In this document: in pieces, positions 50,974 to 58,470 of the stretch
Position numbering within the stretch: the first letter of the stretch is position 1
How the letters are laid out: the number at the start of each line of letters is the position of its first letter
Assembly: GCF_001039275.2 (NCBI RefSeq)
Contig: NZ_CP030117.1
Coordinates: 1,261,501 to 1,325,500 of the forward strand
Direction of reading: 5' to 3'
Length of the DNA stretch: 64,000 bases
From: Brevibacillus brevis
Lineage (GTDB): Bacteria > Bacillota > Bacilli > Brevibacillales > Brevibacillaceae
The notes under the pieces: model-generated
What the model saw: only the letters and a program-made list of their open reading frames with translations
What the model was told of the DNA's origin: nothing
Database searches by the model: none
Made by a program: the position numbers and the translations under genes

Positions 50974-52327
50974 AGTGTTATTAGGCTCGCTGTTTGATAT
51001 CGTGCACGTAACAGACGCAGAAGGCAGAACCTTATTTTGCTCAGGACGATATGAGGAATTTTTCGGAATCGATCCCAAGGAAATGATGCGCAAGCCGGTT
51101 GAGGAGTTTTATCATCTTGGTTATTTTGCCCCAACGATCACGAGGCGGGTCATTCGTGACAAGAAAAAGATACATACGATTCAAACCACCCGCAAAAATC
51201 GGAAGCTTTTTGTGGAAGGCACACCGATTTGGGATCAGGACGGGAATTTTAGCGGAGTGATCCATACGTTCATTGATATAACAAGCCAGGAGCAATTGCA
51301 GCAGGAATTAAACGAAGTCAAGTACGTCGGGACGGTCTTGCAGAGTGAAATGACCAAGGAGAACAACAGACAAAAAGGAGAGACTAGCTTGATCTACCGC
51401 AGTCAGTCCATGGAGCAGGTCGCCCTGTTGGCCAAAAAACTGTCGCAGGTAGAATCATCCATGATCCTGTTGGGAGAATCAGGCGTCGGAAAAGGCGTGC
51501 TGGCAAAATACATCCACGAGTGCAGTCCACGGGTGGACAAGCCATTTGTGCACATCAACTGTGGAGCCATTCCTGAGACATTGCTGGAGTCAGAGCTGTT
51601 TGGCTATGAAAAGGGTGCTTTTACAGGAGCGTTCAAAGATGGGAAGGCAGGTTTGATTGAGAAGGCAAACGGCGGCACGCTGTTTTTGGACGAGATCGGG
51701 GAGATGTCACTCTCCTTGCAAGTGAAGCTGTTGAATGTGTTGCAAGAAAAAACGATTACGCCCGTGGGCAGCTCTGTTTCGCGAAAAGTTGATGTAAAGC
51801 TGATCACAGCCACGAATAAAAACCTGCGGCAAATGGTCAAGGAAGGCAAGTTTCGCGAGGATTTGTACTATCGCATTCACGTCGTCCCGTTGGAAATTCC
51901 ACCGCTGCGCGAACGGCAGGAAGAGATACCCGTGCTCGTTCATTACTTTCTCAATGTCTTTTCGCAAAAGTACTGTTTGGAAAGACAGCTCGCAGATACC
52001 TGCTATCGCATCCTCAGTGAATACGATTGGCCTGGCAATGTACGAGAGTTGGAAAATGTGGTGGAACGGCTCGTCGTCACGTCTCACGATGTCCTCATTA
52101 CACCCGCGCAAATTCCGCGTTACATTCATAACCAAGAGTCCAGTGAGCACAAAGGGATCAAGGTCGATCGTGTGATGGCGATGCAGGATGCAATGGACGA
52201 GGTGGAGCGCCAGCTCGTGCATCGGGCCTATGAGCAGCATAAGACGACGACAAAGGTAGCGGAAGCGCTCGGAATCAGCCAGCCGTCTGCAAGTCGCAAG
52301 CTGCGAAAATGGCTATGCACCATTTGA
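50960..52327 (+). CDS. PAS-containing sigma-54-dependent transcriptional activator
   Basis: 455 residues from the ATG at 50960 behind GGGAGGTAG. PAS domain at ~1-110, AAA+ domain with Walker A GESGVGKG, the sigma-54-contacting loop GAFTGA at 219-224, Walker B GGTLFLDEIGEM, and R-finger region WPGNVRELENVVER. The Fis-type HTH is at the C-terminus (TKVAEALGISQPSASRKL). No receiver, so the PAS domain probably senses a ligand directly. It overlaps dctR. Its target promoter (-24/-12) was not found in the window. Confidence 0.92.
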   Translation: MIDYEVLLGSLFDIVHVTDAEGRTLFCSGRYEEFFGIDPKEMMRKPVEEFYHLGYFAPTITRRVIRDKKKIHTIQTTRKNRKLFVEGTPIWDQDGNFSGVIHTFIDITSQEQLQQELNEVKYVGTVLQSEMTKENNRQKGETSLIYRSQSMEQVALLAKKLSQVESSMILLGESGVGKGVLAKYIHECSPRVDKPFVHINCGAIPETLLESELFGYEKGAFTGAFKDGKAGLIEKANGGTLFLDEIGEMSLSLQVKLLNVLQEKTITPVGSSVSRKVDVKLITATNKNLRQMVKEGKFREDLYYRIHVVPLEIPPLRERQEEIPVLVHYFLNVFSQKYCLERQLADTCYRILSEYDWPGNVRELENVVERLVVTSHDVLITPAQIPRYIHNQESSEHKGIKVDRVMAMQDAMDEVERQLVHRAYEQHKTTTKVAEALGISQPSASRKLRKWLCTI

Positions 52328-52376
52328 CACAGATGTACGATAATGGGGAGAGAAACCGGAGGAGGAGACTGGACAG

Positions 52377-53306
52377 ATGAACAAAGGGAAAGCATTGCGA
52401 GCGGGAGATACAATCGGAGTAGTGGCAACCTCTAGCCCTGCTACAGAAGAAGTGCTGAACAAAGCAATGGCAGAACTGCAAGGTATGGGATACAAGGTGA
52501 AAATATCGGATACGTGCCGGGAATCGTACGGTGGGTATTTGGCGGGAACTCCTGAGCAACGGGCGGCTGAGCTGAATGCCATGTTCGTCGACGAGGAAGT
52601 GGACGGGATCATGTGCATGCGCGGCGGTTATGGTTCCCCACAAATTCTGTCCTTGCTCGATTATGACCTCATCGCCCAAAATCCGAAGCTGTTTATCGGC
52701 TACAGCGACATTACGGCGTTGCATACCGTTTTCGGACAGCGGGCGAATCTGGCTACTCTTCACGGACCGATGGCTACCTCGGACATCGCGCATGGACTGG
52801 ATGACTGGTCCAAGCAATATTTGCTGCGCGCCATGACTCGCCCAGAGCCATTGGGAGCAATCATCAATCCGCCTGGAGAAGAAATCGTCTGTCTCGTCGA
52901 AGGTCAGGCAGCTGGACCCGTAGTCGGCGGGAATCTCGCCCTCGTCTCCGCGTTGATGGGGACGCCTTACCAGCTCGATACGAGAGGCAAGCTGTTGTTT
53001 CTGGAGGATATAGACGAGGAGCCGTACCGGATTGACCGCATGCTGACACAGCTTGCTCAGGGCGGCTTGTTTGATGATTGTGCAGGCGTCGTCATCGGGA
53101 CATGGACCGATTGTGAGCCGAAAAAGCGCGAGGGCTTCTCTGTCTGGGATGTGTTTCAAAATATCGTCGTCCCGTACGGAAAACCGACTATCTGGAACAT
53201 TCAGATCGGACATGGCGCGTGCAACATCGCTCTCCCACTGGGCGTAGAGGCTAGTCTCGATGCGACAAACGGTAAACTGGTGATCGAAGAGAGTGTAACG
53301 ATATAG
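52377..53306 (+). CDS. LD-carboxypeptidase, S66/MccF-LdcA family
   Basis: 309 residues. GDTIGVVATSSPA at the start, MRGGYGSPQILSLLDYDLI, the nucleophile Ser in GYSDITALH, and the Glu/His of the triad in LEDIDEEPYRIDRML and QIGHGACNIALPLG. It would cleave the L,D-bond of muramoyl tetrapeptides (wall recycling) or act on peptidyl nucleotides (MccF-like immunity). AGGAGGAG precedes the ATG. Single gene ended by a terminator. Confidence 0.88.
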   Translation: MNKGKALRAGDTIGVVATSSPATEEVLNKAMAELQGMGYKVKISDTCRESYGGYLAGTPEQRAAELNAMFVDEEVDGIMCMRGGYGSPQILSLLDYDLIAQNPKLFIGYSDITALHTVFGQRANLATLHGPMATSDIAHGLDDWSKQYLLRAMTRPEPLGAIINPPGEEIVCLVEGQAAGPVVGGNLALVSALMGTPYQLDTRGKLLFLEDIDEEPYRIDRMLTQLAQGGLFDDCAGVVIGTWTDCEPKKREGFSVWDVFQNIVVPYGKPTIWNIQIGHGACNIALPLGVEASLDATNGKLVIEESVTI

Positions 53307-53340
53307 TGAGAATGAGAGTGTGTTTTAAATGGTACTGGCG

Positions 53341-53373
53341 AGAATCCGTCTTCTATAAGCGGATTCTTTTTTT
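53341..53373 (+). terminator. Rho-independent terminator after the LD-carboxypeptidase gene
   Basis: Arms AGAATCCG and CGGATTCT, followed by a run of Ts. Confidence 0.8.
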
Positions 53374-53385
53374 GTGGACGAAGAA

Positions 53386-53410
53386 AGGCTGCCGAGTTTC
53401 TCGACAGCCT
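53386..53410 (-). terminator. Terminator-like hairpin after the 50-residue gene
   Basis: 11-base arms (one mismatch), AGGCTGTCGAG and CTCGGCAGCCT on the minus strand, followed by TTCTT. Confidence 0.5.
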
Positions 53411-53431
53411 TAAAGTGGGAGACAGTAGTTA

Positions 53432-53584
53432 TTAATCTTTCAGCTCAGTAATCACGTTCGAAGCGTGTTTTTCATCAGGGGTAGGGAACATTTGAAATTG
53501 ATGCTGAAGCTCGATTTCCTTCTCATTCAAGTCACTTGAATCTTTTTGTTCAGCTTGTCCCCTGTGTTTATCGCTAGTTTCCAC
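53432..53584 (-). CDS. Small hydrophilic protein, 50 residues
   Basis: GTG start with GGGAGGTGA just upstream, 50 codons to TAA. The product is charged and soluble (DLNEKEIELQHQFQMFP) with no membrane segment or cysteine. It lies between its own terminator-like hairpin and a short promoter region. No family recognised. Confidence 0.55.
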   Translation of the reverse strand: METSDKHRGQAEQKDSSDLNEKEIELQHQFQMFPTPDEKHASNVITELKD

Positions 53585-53658
53585 GACCAGTCACCTCCCT
53601 CAAAGGAGTAGGGTATACAACAAGTCCCTACTTTATCCCAAAAAGAGGAAAAGGATGC

Positions 53659-55647
53659 TTATCGTTTAATCGGCAATGAATAGTAACCAAATGCTAAGTC
53701 AAGTAAGGCACTGGCTTCTTGACGCTTCAGTAAATCTTTTGCGCGGAATGTGAAGGAGCCATCTGGTTTTACCTTCGTGTCAGGATCGACGATGCCTTGT
53801 GAAACAAGAGCAGTGATCGCATCTTTTGCCCATGCGTCGGCTGTGTCTTGCAGCGTCACTTTGCTGGTTGCCACAGGTTCAAGCTGCTTTAAATTTTGGA
53901 TCATGGCAGCAGCGACTTGTCTTGTGATTGGTGCCGATGGGTTCAAATTAGGGATGCCCGCGGCTAATTGCTGTCTAAGTACGTCTTCCATCCCGGCCAT
54001 TACGTAATGGCCTTCTGCTTTGATCAGGGCGTCAGCAAATTCGCCTTGTGTCATGGTCCCTGTAGGATCAAATTTACTTCCTGATTTCGCTCCCATAATG
54101 GAAAGGGCGCTAAGGTTGTTGATATGGGTCTTATAGCTGCTAGTGTTAGGAACGTCTGAGTAGGTATTTTCCATTTCCATTTTTTGCGAATGGGCAACAA
54201 GGCTTAAGCCATTCATCGTTGTATAATAGAAGTATTTGATGTTACCGTTTTTGTCTTCCTTGAACGCGACTTTTTCTCCTGCCTCATCTACAAATAGCAA
54301 TGGGCGAATCATTCGCAGCTTTTGTTTTCCGGTGGCCTCACTCTCGAGCACGAGTGATCCATTCTCATAGGTAATAGAAGTGCGTGTCCAATAGGCACGT
54401 GTATTTCGATACAGCCCGAAATATTTTTGTGCATCCGCTTCACTCAAGGGCAAGTAATCAGGCTCAGCTTTTTTTTCTGTTTCTGGGAAATAATGATCCA
54501 TGAATTCTTTGTAAATATCAGCGCTAACCATTGAATCATTGTTGTAGGACATGAAAAAGCCGGTTTTATGTTCCGGGATCAATACCATCAGGGAAGAATG
54601 GCCTGGCATGTTTCCGCCCTTCAAAACAACGTGCTGACCATTTGTATACTCTGGAAAATAGTTTTCAAAGCCTACGGTTGTGATCGGGATGTCATCCGCG
54701 AAAACCTGGTGCGTATGCATCAAATCCAAGCTTTTCTGACTGACGATTTCCTTGCCGTCAAATTTTCCGTTTTGCAGGTGCATGATCATGTACTTTGCCA
54801 TGTCTTCTGCGCTTGATATAATGCTTCCCTGCGGACCATCAGTTGGAGCGTGTCCTTCTAGCGGACGTTGCTCGCCATTAAGATCGTAATTGGCAGCCAT
54901 TCTCTTCATGAGCTCAGGCTTCAAACGTACACTGGTCGAGGCCATTCCGAGAGGCTTGAACACTTTTTCATCCATATACTGGGCAAAGGGGATTCCACTT
55001 GCTTTTTCCACTGCGTAGCCAGCGAGTAAGAATCCTGTATTATCATACGTATAGACTTCGCCAGGTGGTCGGATGATGGTCGGCATGTGCTTTGGAAGGA
55101 ATTCATCCATAGAGATGTCTTGCCCGATGTATTGTGGACCGGTAAAAGTAGTTTCATCCGGCAATTCGAAGCCAGGTGTGTAGGTGAGCAAGTCGTACAT
55201 GGTGACTGGTTTTCCTGTCTTATTCGGAATTTTTAGCCCATCGAGATATTCCTCTATATTGGCATGCAGGTCAATTTTACCCGCATCGACTTGCTGCATG
55301 GCAGCCAAGGCGGTAAAGGTTTTCGATACTGAGCCAATTTGGAACACCGTGTCTTTATCAACAGGGATTTTCTTTTCCTTGTCAGCGAAGCCGTAGCCTT
55401 TGTTCACGATGACTTTTCCATCACGGACGACAACAAAGCTGGAACCAGCCACATTATGTTCTTTCATTTTTTCTGCAAACAGTGGATCGGCAAACGCTTC
55501 TATTTCTTTGGCATCCACCGGCCCTTGGGTAGCAATGGAAGCAGTCTGAGTGGATTCCACAGCACCGAGCGACTGTGTGCATGCGGAAATCAAGGTTGTG
55601 GAGAGAAGAAAAACGACGAGACTCATTTTTTGTATCACTTTTTTCAT
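53659..55647 (-). CDS. Lipoprotein beta-lactamase/CubicO-family serine hydrolase with SLH domains
   Basis: 662 residues from the ATG at 55647 behind AGGAG. Lipobox LISAC (Cys23). The serine hydrolase domain (~45-400) has SxxK as Ser106-Val-Ser-Lys109 and YDN in VYTYDNTGFL, then HVVLKGGNMPGHSS. A further ~100-residue beta domain precedes three C-terminal SLH modules (FDPTGTMTQGEFADALI, LNPSAPITRQVAAAMI, FTFRAKDLLKRQEASALL). Lipid anchor plus wall-binding modules in one protein is unusual. It may be a D-peptidase or esterase; the substrate is unknown. Confidence 0.88.
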   Translation of the reverse strand: MKKVIQKMSLVVFLLSTTLISACTQSLGAVESTQTASIATQGPVDAKEIEAFADPLFAEKMKEHNVAGSSFVVVRDGKVIVNKGYGFADKEKKIPVDKDTVFQIGSVSKTFTALAAMQQVDAGKIDLHANIEEYLDGLKIPNKTGKPVTMYDLLTYTPGFELPDETTFTGPQYIGQDISMDEFLPKHMPTIIRPPGEVYTYDNTGFLLAGYAVEKASGIPFAQYMDEKVFKPLGMASTSVRLKPELMKRMAANYDLNGEQRPLEGHAPTDGPQGSIISSAEDMAKYMIMHLQNGKFDGKEIVSQKSLDLMHTHQVFADDIPITTVGFENYFPEYTNGQHVVLKGGNMPGHSSLMVLIPEHKTGFFMSYNNDSMVSADIYKEFMDHYFPETEKKAEPDYLPLSEADAQKYFGLYRNTRAYWTRTSITYENGSLVLESEATGKQKLRMIRPLLFVDEAGEKVAFKEDKNGNIKYFYYTTMNGLSLVAHSQKMEMENTYSDVPNTSSYKTHINNLSALSIMGAKSGSKFDPTGTMTQGEFADALIKAEGHYVMAGMEDVLRQQLAAGIPNLNPSAPITRQVAAAMIQNLKQLEPVATSKVTLQDTADAWAKDAITALVSQGIVDPDTKVKPDGSFTFRAKDLLKRQEASALLDLAFGYYSLPIKR

Positions 55648-55719
55648 GTGCGATTCTCCTTTTTGTGCTGGCAACACGGTTTGACGCACCGACTCTGAGA
55701 GTGAGCGCTTGAGCACAGT

Positions 55720-55880
55720 ATGACAAAGCTCGTGTCATGCTCGGTAGTTACTTCCTGTCATCACTTTTCCGACTGACAAAATGATTTTGATGAAATGACA
55801 TAACTTAGCCTGTCATATGACATTTTGATACTGGCTCATATGACGCGCAGTGGATTACGGTAAGGGCATACCGTCATCAG
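55720..55880. promoter_or_regulatory. Cluster of TGTCAT/ATGACA motifs in a divergent promoter region
   Basis: TGTCAT or its complement occurs at 55720, 55733, 55756, 55795 and as the perfect palindrome TGTCATATGACA at 55811-55822, with related CTCATATGACG and CGTCAT further on. The region lies between the hydrolase gene and the sensor-protein gene and is a likely operator cluster. Confidence 0.5.
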
Positions 55881-55919
55881 TGTGTCGGAAAAGGTATAGA
55901 TGGGAGAGAATTAGCTTAG

Positions 55920-56507
55920 ATGAAAAGAGCGATCATGCGTAACGTTCAAAATGTTATCTTTTTGCTGTATACATTTGTCTCGGGAGTATTTTATTTATGT
56001 TTTTACTTGGTCAGTATCGTGCTTGGCTTGGCCTTGTCATTTACCGTAGTGGGAATTCCGTTGCTCACCAATGTGTTGCGTACAACTCAAACCTTTGTCC
56101 AGCATGAACGTATTCAGACGAAGATTTATACGGATATTTCCATAGAATCGTTGGCGATGAGACAAAGAGCAGAGGGAAATCAATGGATGCAGGCAAAGGC
56201 GGAATTAATGGATGTGAGAAACTGGATATCCGTTTATTGGCTGATGCAAAAATTTGTCCTAGGCTGTATCTGCCTTGTGGTCGGAGTACTCATCTACATT
56301 GCACCCGTATGTTTTGCGTTCATACCATTGCTCTATCCTTTCGTGGAGCTACATTTTTTTGGGAGCGTAGTGGATTCAGAGCTGAAGGCATTGCAAATTA
56401 TGAGTTTAGGATTCATACTCATGATCGGATGCTCCAAGCTAGGGAACGGTCTGGTACAATTAGTTGGTGGGTACACGCGCTTGATGTTCAAAGCAATTAG
56501 GGGATGA
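55920..56507 (+). CDS. Membrane sensor-domain protein upstream of a kinase-regulator fusion
   Basis: 195 residues with four membrane segments in two hairpins. The layout resembles the Sensor domain (PF13796) often found at the N-terminus of NarL-type histidine kinases (LVSIVLGLALSFTVVGIPLL). Here it is a separate protein whose stop lies 4 bases before the start of the fused kinase, so it is probably a sensory partner. The ATG has only a modest ribosome site. Confidence 0.72.
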   Translation: MKRAIMRNVQNVIFLLYTFVSGVFYLCFYLVSIVLGLALSFTVVGIPLLTNVLRTTQTFVQHERIQTKIYTDISIESLAMRQRAEGNQWMQAKAELMDVRNWISVYWLMQKFVLGCICLVVGVLIYIAPVCFAFIPLLYPFVELHFFGSVVDSELKALQIMSLGFILMIGCSKLGNGLVQLVGGYTRLMFKAIRG

Positions 56508-56511
56508 TGGT

Positions 56512-58320
56512 TTGTTAGAAATCGTGAAACAATGGGCCTGGTATGACTGGGTGATGTTTTTTTTACGTCTGATCGGTTGCTTTTCACTCACCGTTACGAC
56601 CGTAAAATTTGGAGATTATCTCACGCTACCCTTATGGATGGTTATACTTTGGGAAATGATGGTGTTTTCCGTCCCGTGGATTTGTTTAATGCTGAGCTAT
56701 CGTTATTATCTGATAGCAGAAATGCTCTTGTTTGGCGGATTATCGATTTATCTCACGTCTATGTTTCCAGAGGCGTACCTTACTTTATTGATGCCAGCTT
56801 TTTTGATTGCCGCCAATAGTGCGGAGAAATCGTTTCGCTGGTCGGCTCCCATTACGATTGTTTTTATCCCACTGGTGATTATGTTTTTTTCTCGTGCATT
56901 TGATGTCTTCGTGATTTTTTCGCAAGTCGGGCTTGCTTATGCGATAGGGTTTGCTTTTCATTTGCTCATCGTCAACCATCGGCAAAATGAAATTATTCGC
57001 AAGCAAAACAGTGTGCTGGAGCAATACCTCACCCAAATCGAGAGAGTGACTTTGCTGGAGGAGCGGGACCGCCTCTCCAAGGACCTGCATGATACGATGG
57101 GGCATTCCTATGTCTCGATCATCATGGGGCTGGAAACCTTACGTCAGGATATAGCGTCGCAGGAAGGGACGCAAAAGCTCGAATCCCTCTTGCAGCTTGC
57201 GCGAAAAGGCATGAAGGAAGTGAGAGGGTACTTGCATCAGATGGGGTCACCGCAAGAGACGCTTCCCTTGGGTCATTCGTTGAGGCAGCTTGCGGAGGAG
57301 TTTCAGACACATGCAAAGGTAAATGTGCGGTTTCGTGCGATCGGAGAAGAGTATCCTGTTGGTAAGCAGGTGAAAATGACGTTGTTTCGCTGCTTGCAGG
57401 AATCTTTGACGAATGCCGTACGCCACGGGCACGCTACGGACATCGTCGTTTCCTTGCATTTTGAGCAGCAACAGACGAGGCTGGAAGTACAGGATAACGG
57501 TCACGGGGTGGAAAATTGGGAGGACGGCTTCGGGATCACGACGATGAAAGAGAGAGCTGCTCATTTGCAAGGAAGAGTATCCGTATACTCAGAGGGGGGA
57601 GAAGGAACGCTCGTTACTTGTTTGGTGCCGAGGATGGTAGAGAGCGCCGACGAAATCATTCGTTTGTTTATCGTCGATGATCACTCGTTTATTCGGGAAA
57701 GCTTGCGCTCCATACTCGAGGGACAGCGGGACCTGCGAGTAGTCGGAGTAGCCGAGGATGGGGCGCAGGCTGTGGAGCTGTGCGAGGAGCTAGTACCAGA
57801 CCTGGTGCTGATGGACTTGGAAATGCCGAATATGGACGGGATTACTGCCACAAAACGAATAAAGGAAAAATGGCCAGGTATTCGTGTCCTTGTCCTGTCT
57901 ACGTTTCAGGATACTGAAAAAGCCAAGGAAATCATGCGCAGTGGTGCAGACGGGTATCTCTTGAAATCGATTGAATCACGCGAGCTTGCGGAAACGATTC
58001 GCCTCGTCCATCGCGGTGGTACGATGATTGCACAGGACCTGTTTCATAAAATGCTGGATGCACAGCCAGTAAACGAACAGGAAGATTTGCTCGGTGCACC
58101 GAAACTAAGCGAAAAAGACGAGAATGCTTATGGTTTAACGAAACGGGAGCAGGAGATTTTGCAGATGCTTTCCCAAGGCATGCGCTATAAAACGATTGCT
58201 TCCAAGCTGTATTTGTCAGACGGGACCGTGCGTAACTATGCGTCTGCTCTGTATGACAAGCTCGGAGTGCGGAATCGGGATGACGCGGTACAAAAAGGGA
58301 AAAAGGAAGGACTTCTGTAA
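56512..58320 (+). CDS. Single-chain NarL-type histidine kinase fused to a LuxR-type response regulator
   Basis: 602 residues in one uninterrupted frame. About six membrane segments (1-155), a HisKA_3 domain with phospho-acceptor His193 (KDLHDTMGHSYV), HATPase (CLQESLTNAV, DNGHGVENWEDGFGI), then directly a receiver starting at IRLFIVDDHSFIRE with Asp435 (LVLMDLEMPNMDG), and a LuxR-type HTH at the end (LTKREQEILQMLSQGMRYKTIASKL). Normally these are two proteins as in DesK/DesR or LiaS/LiaR. TTG start behind AGGGGATGATGG. A membrane-tied DNA-binding domain would be the result, unless the chain is cleaved. Confidence 0.88.
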   Translation: MLEIVKQWAWYDWVMFFLRLIGCFSLTVTTVKFGDYLTLPLWMVILWEMMVFSVPWICLMLSYRYYLIAEMLLFGGLSIYLTSMFPEAYLTLLMPAFLIAANSAEKSFRWSAPITIVFIPLVIMFFSRAFDVFVIFSQVGLAYAIGFAFHLLIVNHRQNEIIRKQNSVLEQYLTQIERVTLLEERDRLSKDLHDTMGHSYVSIIMGLETLRQDIASQEGTQKLESLLQLARKGMKEVRGYLHQMGSPQETLPLGHSLRQLAEEFQTHAKVNVRFRAIGEEYPVGKQVKMTLFRCLQESLTNAVRHGHATDIVVSLHFEQQQTRLEVQDNGHGVENWEDGFGITTMKERAAHLQGRVSVYSEGGEGTLVTCLVPRMVESADEIIRLFIVDDHSFIRESLRSILEGQRDLRVVGVAEDGAQAVELCEELVPDLVLMDLEMPNMDGITATKRIKEKWPGIRVLVLSTFQDTEKAKEIMRSGADGYLLKSIESRELAETIRLVHRGGTMIAQDLFHKMLDAQPVNEQEDLLGAPKLSEKDENAYGLTKREQEILQMLSQGMRYKTIASKLYLSDGTVRNYASALYDKLGVRNRDDAVQKGKKEGLL

Positions 58321-58328
58321 CGTATGAC

Positions 58329-58358
58329 AGCCAGGGAAAGTAGGCCCTGGCTTTTTTT
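58329..58358 (+). terminator. Rho-independent terminator after the fusion gene
   Basis: Arms AGCCAGGG and CCCTGGCT followed by Ts, 8 bases after the stop. Confidence 0.82.
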
Positions 58359-58389
58359 CTTTTTTATTCTGACTAAAATAGCTTGTTTA

Positions 58390-58417
58390 TTGTAAATATT
58401 TCTTGTTCTGTTAATAT
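58390..58417 (+). promoter_or_regulatory. Probable sigma-A promoter of the RCC1/SLH protein gene
   Basis: TTGTAA (58390-58395) and TAATAT (58412-58417), 16-base spacing, about 50 bases before the start codon in A+T-rich sequence. Confidence 0.35.
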
Positions 58418-58470
58418 AAAGTTTAGCCCAGATTATGGTATACAGAAGACAGAGCAAGGAGATTGCGACA

